Positions 8,282-17,862 are shown, numbered from the stretch's first letter. The stretch: DNA of 40,519 nucleotides from Planctomycetaceae bacterium (GCA_018699955.1 JABISG010000085.1:1-40519), one strand, 5' to 3'. The notes: a model not told the origin generated them from the letters alone. Numbers and translations are program-made.

Positions 8282-9640
8282 TTATTCGTGTCGGAGGGCT
8301 TCGATGGGGTCGAGTTTGGCGGCGGCAAACGCCGGGTACAGGCCCGAGACGATGCCGATGAAAACAGAAATGCCGAACGCCACCGGCAGACTCCAGTAGG
8401 CAATTTGCGGTTTCATGTCAGAAAAAATGCGTGCTAATTCCGAGTCGCCCGAACCCGCTTCGAGGACAAATGCTTCCACAAACCATTGAATGCCAAGAAA
8501 CGCATACGGCGTTGATAAACCCAACAGAACGCCGACGATCCCACCTATGCCGGAGAGTACGACGGTTTCCATCAGGAATTGTTGAATGATGTCGATTTGC
8601 CGCGCGCCGAGTGCACGGCGAATTCCGATTTCGCGGGTCCGCTCGGTGACCGAAGCAAGCATGATATTCATAATGCCAATGCCGCCGACGACCAGGCTGA
8701 TCGCGGCAATGGAGCCGAGTACGATGTTAAAAATCCAACGCAACTGATCGGCCTGTTTGAGTAATTCCAGCGGAACAACTACGGCGAAATCCTTTTTTTG
8801 AACGTGGTCGGGATCGAGAAGAAGCGACTCGCGAACGACGTCGGACGTCGGTATGACGTCCTCACGTTTTTTGATAAGCAGCGTGATCTGGTTGAGCTGG
8901 AATTCTTCGGCGGAGAAGGAACCGGCCGACACCCGGATGACCAGATCTTTCATGCGGGATCGCAGCGTCTCAAGGGGAACGTAAACGTCCTTGTTGTAAT
9001 CTTGCCCCGAGAGGCTGCCGCCAACTGCCGCCGAAGCGGTTCGTGGACGCGTCACACCAATAATTTGATACGAGGCTCCTCCGACGAGGATCGAAGAGCC
9101 GACGGGATCTTCAATGCCATACAGTTCTTGGGCGGTCTCGTGAGCAATGACTGCGTAATTGGTCAACTGTTGTTGGTCTTCGTCGGTCAGAAACCGGCCC
9201 TGGCTCAGTTCCAGGTGATTGACTTCCATGTATTCCGGCGTGCAGCCGACGAGTCGGACATTTAACGACCGGTGCAGATGCCGCGCTTCCTGGACAATTT
9301 CGCGGACGGGAATCGCCTTCGACTTTGTCTTGATGGTTTTGTCGAGCAGATGAAAGTCAGTCCATTTGAGTCCGTAACTTAAAACCCGCGACCGATTCCC
9401 TCCCCCCGATTGCCCCGTATCTTCCGGCGGTTTAATGCTCCGGATGATGATGTTCATGGCGCCGAGTTCGAGCACCTGATCCTGGGCCTGCTGGCTTGCC
9501 CCTTCGCCAATCGCGAGCATGGCGATCACTGAAAACACGCCGAACACAATTCCCAGCATCGTCAGCCCCGAGCGCAGCTTGTGCAGCATCAGGCTTTTTA
9601 ATGCCAGTTGGATCGTGCGTATTAGACGGGACAAATGCAT
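8282..9640 (-). CDS. ABC transporter permease, MacB/FtsX type
   Basis: This 452-residue protein has the MacB-like permease plan. One N-terminal membrane helix follows [23 protein letters not shown], then comes a periplasmic MacB_PCD-type domain of about 230 residues, and three C-terminal membrane helices carry [28 protein letters not shown], the hallmark FtsX motif. The tail [14 protein letters not shown] is also typical. Such permeases power substrate extrusion from the periplasm through a TolC channel and do not form a transmembrane tunnel themselves. It lies 78 bp after its ATPase and in the same run as an adaptor and a TolC-like protein, so the four probably form one tripartite exporter. 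The substrate is unknown. Confidence 0.93.
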   Translation of the reverse strand: MHLSRLIRTIQLALKSLMLHKLRSGLTMLGIVFGVFSVIAMLAIGEGASQQAQDQVLELGAMNIIIRSIKPPEDTGQSGGGNRSRVLSYGLKWTDFHLLDKTIKTKSKAIPVREIVQEARHLHRSLNVRLVGCTPEYMEVNHLELSQGRFLTDEDQQQLTNYAVIAHETAQELYGIEDPVGSSILVGGASYQIIGVTRPRTASAAVGGSLSGQDYNKDVYVPLETLRSRMKDLVIRVSAGSFSAEEFQLNQITLLIKKREDVIPTSDVVRESLLLDPDHVQKKDFAVVVPLELLKQADQLRWIFNIVLGSIAAISLVVGGIGIMNIMLASVTERTREIGIRRALGARQIDIIQQFLMETVVLSGIGGIVGVLLGLSTPYAFLGIQWFVEAFVLEAGSGDSELARIFSDMKPQIAYWSLPVAFGISVFIGIVSGLYPAFAAAKLDPIEALRHE

Positions 9641-9670
9641 CAGGGTCTCGCAGTTGACTGTTCACTCCAA

Positions 9671-9726
9671 CGGGGGGCAACCCGCGGGCTTCAGGTGGTG
9701 GGATAGGACCCCTGGGATTCAGGTGG
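9671..9726. repeat. Short repeat between ABC ATPase and permease genes, partly like family A
   Basis: The segment contains CCCGCGGGCTTCAGGTGG, similar to the right half of the family A palindrome. A nine-base direct repeat (TTCAGGTGG) occurs at 9690-9698 and 9718-9726, the second overlapping the ATPase stop codon. It is probably a decayed member of the same family. Confidence 0.4.
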
Positions 9727-10420
9727 CGGTCGCGTTGTCTTCTCGTTCGATCAGACCGTCTTTCATGTGAATGCGGCGTTTGGCACGCATCGAAACTTCC
9801 GGTTCGTGTGTCACCATTATAATAGTGCGTCCTTGGCGGTTCAGGCGGTCGAGGATCGCCATAATCTCTTCCTCGGTTGCCGAATCGAGATTTCCCGTAG
9901 GCTCGTCGGCCAAAATGATTTCCGGATCGTTCACCAATGCGCGGGCAATGGCGACGCGTTGTTGCTGACCGCCGGAAAGTTGGTATGGCCGGTGATCCAA
10001 CCGATCGCCGAGTCCGACCATCTCTCCCAGGTCGATGCAGCGATTGCGTTCGGCCTCGCCGATGGCTGGGTAGCCGGGACGATAATGCAGTGGGACTTCA
10101 ATGTTTTCCAGTGCGGTGTATTGCGGGATGAGGTTGTACGACTGAAAGATAAAGCCGATCATCTGGTTGCGAATTCGCGAGAGATCGTCATCGCCCAACT
10201 GTGCGACGTTGTGTCCGCCCAGAACATAATCTCCGTGAGTCGCACGGTCGAGGCCGCCCAGTACGTTGAGCATCGTACTCTTGCCACTGCCGGACGATCC
10301 CATGATGGCGACAAAATCTCCTTTTGGAAATTCGGCCGACACGCCGCGCAGCGCCTTAACAACGACCGAACCCAGATCGTAGTACTTGTGCAGATCGTGA
10401 AGACTCGCTGCGAGTTTCAT
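9719..10420 (-). CDS. ABC transporter ATP-binding protein, MacB/LolD type
   Basis: Starting at the ATG at 10420 gives 233 residues, the normal length. Visible are Walker A GSSGSGKS at 41-48, the Q-loop Gln93, the signature LSGGQQQR at 148-155, Walker B IILADEP at 168-174 and the switch His205. An upstream ATG (10465) would add 15 residues that do not look like the family, so the internal start is preferred. The protein belongs to the LolD/MacB group that hydrolyses ATP to drive FtsX-type permeases. The adaptor gene ends 110 bp upstream and the permease follows 78 bp downstream, fitting one exporter operon. Confidence 0.93.
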   Translation of the reverse strand: MKLAASLHDLHKYYDLGSVVVKALRGVSAEFPKGDFVAIMGSSGSGKSTMLNVLGGLDRATHGDYVLGGHNVAQLGDDDLSRIRNQMIGFIFQSYNLIPQYTALENIEVPLHYRPGYPAIGEAERNRCIDLGEMVGLGDRLDHRPYQLSGGQQQRVAIARALVNDPEIILADEPTGNLDSATEEEIMAILDRLNRQGRTIIMVTHEPEVSMRAKRRIHMKDGLIEREDNATAT

Positions 10421-10506
10421 ATGTGAACCTGAGCCGGCGCGGAAGGGCAGGCCAAGAACCTGCACGCTGCGCTGTGCTGTGTGAGAATTTGATGAACGCG
10501 GGAGGA

Positions 10507-10533
10507 TCGGCTGGCTGTTTCGGCTGGCTGTTA
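10507..10533. repeat. Tandem duplication at the adaptor stop codon
   Basis: A 13-base unit, CGGCTGGCTGTTT/A, is repeated twice in tandem, and the second copy supplies the stop codon of the adaptor gene. It looks like a recent slippage duplication. Confidence 0.5.
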
Positions 10534-12666
10534 CTGTCGGCCCCCGCCCATTTTGCTGGCGGCCTTGGCGAACTCCGCTTGTGTGATCGATCCGTCACCG
10601 TCTGCGTCAAATTTTGAGAACGACTGTTTCATCTGGCCGGGCAGTTCGTCGGCGGTCAGTTTGCCATCGCCATTCTTGTCCATTCGTTTGAAGAATGCCG
10701 AAGGATTCCCACCTGCCCCGCGTCTCCCTTGCGGCTGAGCCTTCTTCTTTTCGGCTTGTGGTTTTTTGTTCGCAGCGTCCGCTGCGGCGATCTCTCCTTC
10801 GCTTGCCGTTTCTGCTGCTTTCTCCTCAGCCTCCAACTCTTGTATCTGATCGGCAAAGTGCGTGCGCGGATTCATCACGACTTGCTCGCCTTCCTTCACA
10901 CCTTTCAGGATTTCGACGGCCGTGTCGCTCGATTCGCCGATTTCCAAATCGCGGCGTTCGGGGCCTTTGTCGCCAACCACGAAGGCGACTCGTCGTTCAC
11001 CGATGGAGATGACCGACTGAACCGGCACCTGAAGAACGTCGGAACGTTGTTTCACCAGAATTTCAATCTGGGCCGTCAAGCCCGGCTTCAGCCGTCGAAT
11101 TTTTTCCAAGCTGTCAGTCAGCCGGATCGTGATCGGGTACTCCTTCAGGTCCATATTCGGCCAGCGTCCCGGTGTCGGCACCGACGAGACGGTAGCGACC
11201 ACGCCGTGGAATATTTCGCTGGGATAAGCTTCGACGCGAATTCTCACCGGCAATTCGGTGCGCACCATGCTGATCCGGGACTCGTGAATACCCGCTTCGA
11301 CTTTCATTTGTGTCATGTCGGGCAGTTTGATGATCGCTTGGCGTTCGCGGACCGATGCCCCTTCTTCAATTGTGAAGACTTCGCGGCTGCGGCTGTTGGG
11401 CTTGGCGTAAACGACCTGCCCTTCTTGCGGCGCACGCAGCGTGCAGACTTCAATCTGCTGCACGAGTCTGTCGTACTTGTCTTGTTCGACTTCGGCCGTC
11501 AACTTGCGGGCTTGGTAATCGGACTGATACTGCGACAGCGCCGCGCTCGCTTTCCGTTCCACGCGTTTCAACTCAAGTATCGTTTCCTTGGCGTCGGCGC
11601 TGCGTTTTGCGAGTTCGCCTTTCGATGTATACTTCTCGAGAACGTTCAGTTTCTGCTTCGCGTCTTTCAAAGCAATCTCCGCTTTGGTGACGCTGAAGCG
11701 GGCCGCTTCCACCTCGTTCTGGGTGCGATATCCCTTCTTGGATATCCGCTTTGTGAACTGATAGAACTCCTCGGCGGTGATCAGTTCGACCTGGGCGAGT
11801 TGGATTTTTCCGTTGAGTTCATTCTGCAGTTGGAGGAAATCTCCCTCCTTATATTCCGTCAATGAGAGACCGGCCAATTCGATTGCCAACTCGGCGGCGG
11901 CAATGTCGCTTTCGTTTTGCGCGCGTTGAATCTCGACATTATCACTTGCCTGCTGCAATGCCGCGATCGCCTGCGTAAGTTCGATCTGCTGCTGCTTGGC
12001 TTTTTCCCGGTAGTCGGCCGAATCGAGTTCGCAGACAACGTCGGCTGCCAGGTATTCCCCGACCTTGACGCGGTCGCCGATCTCCACCGAAAGTTTCGTG
12101 TTGTCACCAAGATGGACGTAGTGTTCGGTCGACTGCGGCTGAATGTACAACAGCAAACCGGGCATTTGAGCCACGACCGGTGCGCGGCGAACGGTGATGA
12201 CCTGCTCTTTTTCGGCCCGTGTTTGTATCGCCGAGACCTCACCCTCAATTTCCGAAACCACGGGTGCTTGCACCGCGGTTCCTTCGAGGACGATGCTGAG
12301 AATGGTCGTCGGCTTCTCGACACGGTTGGTCAGCGTGATGTTCTGCAGGCTATCGAGTTCTCCGTTGTCGGTCACTGTGATGGAGAACGCGCCGCGGCTA
12401 ACGGTTTCGGTGACCAGATTGTCGTACTGTTTGGTCTTTCCGGCCATCGCCGACTGCATCGCCCAGTACCCGCCCCCGCAAACCGCCGCCAGCAACAGGA
12501 CTACGAGAAGGTTCCTCATCGACTTCGATTTTCCTCGGGAGGGCGAACTGACCGTCGGCGGCTCCACCTGATGGTTTTCCGTCGCTTCCTCGTCGAGCGA
12601 GTACTGGTCCTCGATCAGCGGGGACTCGGAGTACGACTGGCTTTTCAAACTGTTTTGATGTGTCAT
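10531..12666 (-). CDS. HlyD/RND-type periplasmic adaptor with C-terminal EF-hand pair
   Basis: The 711-residue product has a cytoplasmic leader, one membrane helix at about 50-70, beta/lipoyl strands, a long alpha-helical hairpin (about 215-405, rich in Gln, Glu, Ala) and beta-barrel domains (about 440-600). This is the plan of membrane fusion proteins that join an inner-membrane pump to a TolC channel. After a charged Ala/Glu/Lys linker come two canonical EF-hand loops, DKNGDGKLTADE at 663-674 and DADGDGSITQAE at 687-698, with Asp/Asn at the calcium positions and Glu at position 12. Adaptors do not usually carry these. The start is uncertain: the ATG at 12666 lies inside the TolC frame, and an ATG at 12519 would remove the leader and keep the helix. 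Confidence 0.88.
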   Translation of the reverse strand: MTHQNSLKSQSYSESPLIEDQYSLDEEATENHQVEPPTVSSPSRGKSKSMRNLLVVLLLAAVCGGGYWAMQSAMAGKTKQYDNLVTETVSRGAFSITVTDNGELDSLQNITLTNRVEKPTTILSIVLEGTAVQAPVVSEIEGEVSAIQTRAEKEQVITVRRAPVVAQMPGLLLYIQPQSTEHYVHLGDNTKLSVEIGDRVKVGEYLAADVVCELDSADYREKAKQQQIELTQAIAALQQASDNVEIQRAQNESDIAAAELAIELAGLSLTEYKEGDFLQLQNELNGKIQLAQVELITAEEFYQFTKRISKKGYRTQNEVEAARFSVTKAEIALKDAKQKLNVLEKYTSKGELAKRSADAKETILELKRVERKASAALSQYQSDYQARKLTAEVEQDKYDRLVQQIEVCTLRAPQEGQVVYAKPNSRSREVFTIEEGASVRERQAIIKLPDMTQMKVEAGIHESRISMVRTELPVRIRVEAYPSEIFHGVVATVSSVPTPGRWPNMDLKEYPITIRLTDSLEKIRRLKPGLTAQIEILVKQRSDVLQVPVQSVISIGERRVAFVVGDKGPERRDLEIGESSDTAVEILKGVKEGEQVVMNPRTHFADQIQELEAEEKAAETASEGEIAAADAANKKPQAEKKKAQPQGRRGAGGNPSAFFKRMDKNGDGKLTADELPGQMKQSFSKFDADGDGSITQAEFAKAASKMGGGRQ

Positions 12667-15469
12667 TGGATTCTGATGGGCTGGAGGGCGGGGCCTGCTG
12701 GTAGAAGTCGTCGGTCCATACGCCGCGGGGGTCTATATCCATCATACCCATATCTCGGTAGATGTTAATACGACTACGCTCATAATCTATCCAAATTCGG
12801 ATAAGACTGTTTTGAGCACCGAGTAGCTGATTCAGGGCCTGCAGTAGGTTCAGACCCTGCTGTCCGCTTGTCGATGCCCGCACTTGCTGCTGCACGCCCT
12901 GCACGTTTTGGGGCGGTGCAGTCACGTCTTCAACCGTTTGGTCCAACTGTGTCGCGGACAATCGCAAAGCCTGGCGAGCGGTCTCAAAGTTTTCCCGCAG
13001 CAGCTGCAACCGCCGCCAATTCGTGCGGATTTGGAGTTTGACGGTGTCCTCCTGCTCCATGTAGGCTCGCCGGGACCGCTGATAATTGATCAGCGCGAGC
13101 CGATAATCGTTTCGCTCTGAAATCTGATCGAGCGGAGCTGTAAACCGTGCCCCGATGCGAAAACTGCTTCTTCGCCCACGGAAGTCGAACGGGTTTTCGC
13201 CGCGATTTCCGGCTAGCGGCCTCGTGCGAACGTCGCCCTCGGCGACAATGTCCAGCACGGCTTCGAGTCGGTTCGCAGCCACCTCTTGGCGCCGCCGGGT
13301 GTCCATCACCTCTGCTCTGGCATTCTTCAGGTCGAGCCGATTTTCTAACCCCAGAGCAACCGATTCTTCCCGCCCGAGATGGAATTGGCGCAGCCGGATC
13401 AATTCCACCCGCGCACCCGCTTGAACGGGTTGCAGGCCTTGTGCGACTTTCAGCAACCGTTCACGTTGCCTGCTGAGTGTGGTGAATGCCAATTTGCGAT
13501 CATCGACGTTGATATCGTTCTGACTCAGCGTTTTGATGACTGCGTCCAGTTGCCGTTCGATCTCTGCGTAGTCCTGCTGTAAGCTGGAATAGAATCGTCG
13601 GTCCTGTTTGATGTTGCGGCGCACAAGATCGCGTCCTGCTTCGGTAGTCAATCGGGCCAAACGTTCGGCCATATTCTCATCAACGAGTTGGCGGTCGCGG
13701 TCGATGACGTTGAGGCCGTATTGGCGAACGTCGAGCTGCAGTTGTTTGAGGCCGGCGGCGACAGTCCGTAGACCGGCCAGATCGGGGTCCGCCGCGTTCA
13801 CTTCTGAGACGACATAGACGTATTCGGTGATTTGCCGTTCGAGATCGAAGAACGGAGCATCGATCAGCCTGAACTGGTCGAGCAGTGTTTCGTCAAGCGT
13901 CAGGTGAAAGTCGGGAGGGAGTCCCAATTGAATCTTGAACTGGTCAAGACTGTCGAGCAGGCCCACCTGCGCCGCGTTCAGATCGTTGCGGGCAGTGGCC
14001 AGCCTTGTTTCGAGCTGGGCGACCGAGAGAGTGACCGTCTCGGTCCGTAACCGCGCAACGATTTCGTTAACCGCTGTGCGAAAATCTTCTGCGTTGCTGG
14101 AATCCCTGAACTCTCTGAGCTGCTGCTCCTGCTCTTCACTCAAATCACCCTGCCACTGCAATTGCTTGCGCTCGGCATTGTAGGTCAGTCGTACTGCAAG
14201 TGCGGCCGGTATTTGCAGGCCGGGTGGCAGGGCAGGCAGATCGACGGCTGTCGCATCGGGTGTTTGCGACGTCACCGCTCGGAGCAGTTCCACTTGATTT
14301 TCGAGTTGCCGAATGTTGTTCTGCTGGTTCGCCACAAGCTGTGTCTGTCGCAGGATTCCCATAAAACCGCCGCCCGCACCGTTGATGACCACGTCGGCAA
14401 AAAACGTCTTGCGGAATCGCGCCAGATCGCGCGTCGTATACAGCGTGTTGCGTTCGGCCTGTGTCAGCCCTTCCAGAACCACCTTGCGGCCGGCTCCCAA
14501 CAACAAGGGTTGAACCAACGAGTAAGACAATGTGGATGCCGTGTTCGTCTGATTTGGACCGGCGAACAGCCAGACCGTGTTGTTGGCAAGCTCGACAGCC
14601 ATTTGACCGCCGGCCGGCAGAAGTCGACTCACGCCGAATCGATTGTTCGTCGCCAGCGAATTCTGGGTGCGCGGTACCGAATTGAAGGTGGCATCGGCCG
14701 TTGGCTCCCGACCGCCGATCCCCAGGTAACGAACCTGGAATTGGAAGCGGTCGAACGTCAGGTCGAGGGCACTCAGGTACAATCTTTCGATTTCCGTCTG
14801 GTATTCGCGACTGTTGATGTACGAAAGCTCCAAAGCCTGCTGCAACGGCATGTTATCGATGCCGTACCGCTTGAGCCCCGGTGCGGAGGCCGCCGCATTT
14901 CCCACTCCATCTTCTACCGAGTATTCTTCGTCGGTTTCGATCTCGCCGGTTTCGACCTCAGCGGCTGTTTGAATGATCGAACCCTCTTCCGAGACGGCAG
15001 CTTCTGCCGGCACCGGCGGGAGAATCGTATCACCATCGATTGGGACGGCCATGTTACCGTCGTCAGATGGCGCCAGTCCAAACGGTTCCAACCATTGCGG
15101 GTTCTCAATCGACAATGTCGTGCCGAATTTGTGCCAACTTTTCGATTGCCGAATGCCGTTGACTCGCTTCATGTACTCGGCGGCCGCCGGATCATCGGGG
15201 GGCAGCGGTCCCTTGTCGGGGGGATACGCATCGAACAGACGGCTCGCCGGATCGGGTGTGATGTCGATTCTGGGTAATCCCCAGCGGGAATCGGTCATCT
15301 TTTCCGGAAGCAGATCGTACACTTCATTGTCGGCGTTTCGTCGCCAGAAAGACCGTGAGCAACCGGCCAGCGTGGCGGCGATGAGCAACAACGACACGAA
15401 GCACGCTGGAGCCGAAAGACGCGTGGGCCGGTGTCGGTCACGTCGGCGCTGTTTGGTATTCGAGAGCAT
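12398..15469 (-). CDS. Large TolC-like outer-membrane efflux lipoprotein
   Basis: From the ATG at 15469 the frame gives 1023 residues; a TTG at 15502 would add eleven. The N-terminus is basic, then hydrophobic, ending in LAAT-LAGC-like sequence, a lipobox with Cys at about residue 37, so it should be lipid-anchored. The body has TolC-family marks: SLVQPLLLGAGRKVVLEGL, long heptad-like helices, ALGLENRLDLKNARAEVMD, and a final YERSRINIYRDMGMM. It is about twice the usual length, with an acidic N-terminal extension and an extra helical middle part. The last 89 codons overlap the adaptor gene in another frame, so the true end may be near 12680. It probably forms the outer channel of the exporter below. 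Confidence 0.87.
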   Translation of the reverse strand: MLSNTKQRRRDRHRPTRLSAPACFVSLLLIAATLAGCSRSFWRRNADNEVYDLLPEKMTDSRWGLPRIDITPDPASRLFDAYPPDKGPLPPDDPAAAEYMKRVNGIRQSKSWHKFGTTLSIENPQWLEPFGLAPSDDGNMAVPIDGDTILPPVPAEAAVSEEGSIIQTAAEVETGEIETDEEYSVEDGVGNAAASAPGLKRYGIDNMPLQQALELSYINSREYQTEIERLYLSALDLTFDRFQFQVRYLGIGGREPTADATFNSVPRTQNSLATNNRFGVSRLLPAGGQMAVELANNTVWLFAGPNQTNTASTLSYSLVQPLLLGAGRKVVLEGLTQAERNTLYTTRDLARFRKTFFADVVINGAGGGFMGILRQTQLVANQQNNIRQLENQVELLRAVTSQTPDATAVDLPALPPGLQIPAALAVRLTYNAERKQLQWQGDLSEEQEQQLREFRDSSNAEDFRTAVNEIVARLRTETVTLSVAQLETRLATARNDLNAAQVGLLDSLDQFKIQLGLPPDFHLTLDETLLDQFRLIDAPFFDLERQITEYVYVVSEVNAADPDLAGLRTVAAGLKQLQLDVRQYGLNVIDRDRQLVDENMAERLARLTTEAGRDLVRRNIKQDRRFYSSLQQDYAEIERQLDAVIKTLSQNDINVDDRKLAFTTLSRQRERLLKVAQGLQPVQAGARVELIRLRQFHLGREESVALGLENRLDLKNARAEVMDTRRRQEVAANRLEAVLDIVAEGDVRTRPLAGNRGENPFDFRGRRSSFRIGARFTAPLDQISERNDYRLALINYQRSRRAYMEQEDTVKLQIRTNWRRLQLLRENFETARQALRLSATQLDQTVEDVTAPPQNVQGVQQQVRASTSGQQGLNLLQALNQLLGAQNSLIRIWIDYERSRINIYRDMGMMDIDPRGVWTDDFYQQAPPSSPSESNDTSKQFEKPVVLRVPADRGPVLARRGSDGKPSGGAADGQFALPRKIEVDEEPSRSPVAGGGLRGRVLGDAVGDGRKDQTVRQSGHRNR

Positions 15470-15538
15470 CGATTGCAAAGCCAATTTAGTGTCACACTTC
15501 AAAATAGAAGGAGCGGGATTGAACCGGAACGTATTCGT

Positions 15539-16105
15539 TTATGCAGAACGTCGAAGTAATTCGTTGGAACGAATTGGTTGTTCGTCGTCTCTTTTCGTAT
15601 CGATTTCGCTCGCTGCTTGGGTCGTTGCCAGTTTTTCTGAGAAGACATCCAAAAGCCCCGACAACTGTTCAAGCCAGTCTGCTTCAAATCGACTCAAGAC
15701 GTTCTCAAACTGCCGGCCATAGGCAAGTTCACAGTCGGCCAGCAACTGCCGTCCGCGTTCGGAAAGCATCAACAGACGTTTCCGCTGATCGTGTTTCGTC
15801 CGCAACCGGTAGAGCAATCCGTCGGCTCGCATGCGGCTCACTAACCCGCTCACGCTCGATTCCGATTGCCCCAGACTCGTGGCCAACTCCGTCTGAGAAC
15901 ACCCCTGCGCCGACGATTGCCCAATGAATTGCAACGCCGCAAATCGCGTTTTGTTCAAACGGAAGGCAGAGAAATCGACCGTCAGCAGTTCTTCAATGAG
16001 GTCCGCAGCGCGGCGAATCGACGCGACAACCTGTACGGCCGATGCATCACCGCCCTGCGGTGGCATTTCCGCAGTATTGAGCTGTATTTCGTGATGATCG
16101 ATCAT
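15539..16105 (-). CDS. MarR-family transcriptional regulator
   Basis: The ATG at 16105 gives 188 residues. Longer forms open toward 16480 but the added sequence looks non-coding. A winged helix-turn-helix spans about residues 69-118, with SQTELATSLGQSESSVSGLVSRMRADGL as the DNA-recognition part and DQRKRLLMLSERG as the wing. Flanking helices should make the dimer. MarR proteins usually repress nearby efflux or degradation genes until a small aromatic ligand binds. It is the first gene of the minus-strand run and lies 69 bp before the TolC-like gene, so it probably controls the exporter and itself. A divergent sulfatase starts 308 bp away and might share control; no clear operator was identified. 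Confidence 0.9.
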   Translation of the reverse strand: MIDHHEIQLNTAEMPPQGGDASAVQVVASIRRAADLIEELLTVDFSAFRLNKTRFAALQFIGQSSAQGCSQTELATSLGQSESSVSGLVSRMRADGLLYRLRTKHDQRKRLLMLSERGRQLLADCELAYGRQFENVLSRFEADWLEQLSGLLDVFSEKLATTQAASEIDTKRDDEQPIRSNELLRRSA

Positions 16106-16413
16106 GAAACGTGACTCGAAATCGCTTTCAGCAGGACTCGTGCTGCTTGGTGGCCGAGATGATTCAGCCGAATTTGTCGCACGAATTACCGTTAACATCG
16201 GCAAGATTGACCCGACCGGAATAATCCTTCGCTTATTCATATTTCGGCTGCGAAAGGTTCGCACGTTAAGGGGAATCTGCTTAAACTGGCGGAAGATGGA
16301 GTGCTGCATGGCGGGAAGTTCTTTCTCAGCAGCAGGTTCCGTCTGAAACGCCAACCCGCTTACATCACCAAATGATGCACCACCTGGAACCGACATCAGC
16401 CTGGAGATTGACC
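16106..16413. other. Divergent regulatory gap between marR-like gene and sulfatase
   Basis: This 308-bp gap must hold the promoter of the MarR-efflux run and that of the sulfatase. The only symmetric element I can point to is weak: AGCAG and CTGCT arms at about 16130-16147. The sulfatase ribosome binding site (GGAG) sits at its right edge. No gene is evident. A MarR operator is expected here but none is convincing by eye. Confidence 0.4.
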
Positions 16414-17847
16414 ATGACAAAGTTTGCCCGCGGAATTCAGCACGCCCTTCTGCTGTCGTGCCTATGTGCCGCATACTCATTACTCCTCGCAGGAGACAAA
16501 GTTCGCGCCGCTGAAAACCGGCCGCCGAATGTTGTCGTTATTTATGCCGACGACCTGGGTTACGGGGACTTGGGCTGTTTCGGACATCCCACAATTCGCA
16601 CGCCGAATCTCGACCGGATGGCTGCCGAAGGAATGCGGTTCACGCAGTTCTACTCGGCCGCACCGGTCTGTACGCCCAGCCGTGCTGCGTTGCTCACCGG
16701 GCGGCTGCCCATTCGTAGTGGCATGTGCAGCGACCGTCGTCGGGTGTTATTTCCGAATTCGGGCGGGGGCATTCCAGCCAAAGAGGTCACGCTGGCCGAG
16801 GCACTCAAATCGTCCGGGTACGCGACCGCGCACTTCGGCAAATGGCATCTGGGACACCTGCCGCAATTCCTGCCGACCAACAACGGCTTCGATGAGTACT
16901 TCGGAATTCCCTATTCCAACGACATGGACCGCGTGAACGATGCGCCGCGCGGCCGCGCACCGTTCTGGGATCCGAAAGTCAAATACTGGAACGTCCCGCT
17001 GATGCGAAACCTGAAGGTCGCCGAACGTCCCGCCGATCAAACCACCATCACCCGCCGCTACACCGAAGAAGCAACGAAGTTCATCGGCGCGCACCGCGAT
17101 GAACCGTTCTTCATTTATCTGGCGCACAGCATGCCGCACGTGCCGTTGTTTCGTTCCCCCGAATTCGCCGATCACAGCCGCCGCGGTCTGTACGGCGACG
17201 TGATCGAGGAGATCGATTGGAGCGTCGGCCAGGTATTGGAAACGCTCCGCAAGTTGAAGTTGGCCGACAACACAATCGTCTGGTTTTCCAGCGACAACGG
17301 CCCGTGGCTGATTTTCGACACGCACGGCGGATCGGCCGGACTGCTGCGTGAAGGAAAAGGCAGCACGTGGGAAGGCGGCATGCGCGAACCGACGATTGCC
17401 TGGTGGCCCGGAAAAATTCCGGCCGGACGTGTCGCCTTGGACCTGGGCAGCACGATGGACATCTACGCCACCAGCATCAAACTCGCCGGTGCAAAACTTC
17501 CCACCGACCGCATTGTCGATGGGTTGGATCTCAGCCCCGTATTACTTGGCACCGGTCCCAGTCCACGCAAGACAATGTTTTACTACCGTGGCACGCGACT
17601 GATGGCCGTCCGCAAGGGCGCCTTCAAAGCACACTTCATCACCCAGTCGGCATACGGTGGAGGCGGGCCGAAAACGCACGAGACGCCCGAACTCTATCAA
17701 CTCAACCACGACCCGTCGGAGAAATACAATGTCGCCGCCGATCATCCCGACGTGATCGCAGACATTCGCCTTGAGGTCAAACGTCATCAGGCGGAACTGA
17801 ACGCTCCGCCGTCGCAGTTGGAAATCCCGCTTGGTAAGAAAAAGTAA
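16414..17847 (+). CDS. Secreted type I sulfatase
   Basis: The ATG at 16414 is preferred over an ATG at 16372 because a GGAG at 16403-16406 is correctly spaced. The 477-residue product starts with a signal peptide ending near KVRA. Sulfatase motifs are clear: the metal ligands in VVVIYADDLGYGD, the formylglycine core CTPSR (Cys86) with the following LLTGRLP, FGKWHLGH, HSMPHVPLF and a DNGP motif. The Cys must be converted by a formylglycine-generating enzyme, none of which is encoded here. Planctomycetes carry many such enzymes for desulfating algal or host polysaccharides. The substrate cannot be inferred. It is transcribed away from the MarR-efflux run and ends against a palindromic repeat. 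Confidence 0.95.
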   Translation: MTKFARGIQHALLLSCLCAAYSLLLAGDKVRAAENRPPNVVVIYADDLGYGDLGCFGHPTIRTPNLDRMAAEGMRFTQFYSAAPVCTPSRAALLTGRLPIRSGMCSDRRRVLFPNSGGGIPAKEVTLAEALKSSGYATAHFGKWHLGHLPQFLPTNNGFDEYFGIPYSNDMDRVNDAPRGRAPFWDPKVKYWNVPLMRNLKVAERPADQTTITRRYTEEATKFIGAHRDEPFFIYLAHSMPHVPLFRSPEFADHSRRGLYGDVIEEIDWSVGQVLETLRKLKLADNTIVWFSSDNGPWLIFDTHGGSAGLLREGKGSTWEGGMREPTIAWWPGKIPAGRVALDLGSTMDIYATSIKLAGAKLPTDRIVDGLDLSPVLLGTGPSPRKTMFYYRGTRLMAVRKGAFKAHFITQSAYGGGGPKTHETPELYQLNHDPSEKYNVAADHPDVIADIRLEVKRHQAELNAPPSQLEIPLGKKK

Positions 17848-17862
17848 TCGCGCGTTAATTGA

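Noticed and set aside
10729..11865. 378-codon plus-strand ORF
   Set aside because: Antisense shadow of the adaptor gene; no recognisable protein features.
14162..15277. 371-codon plus-strand ORF
   Set aside because: It is antisense to the TolC-like gene, lacks domains and has the biased composition of a shadow frame.
15539..16480. 313-residue form of the MarR regulator
   Set aside because: The extra 125 residues have no domain and cover the divergent promoter region; the ATG at 16105 gives a normal MarR length.
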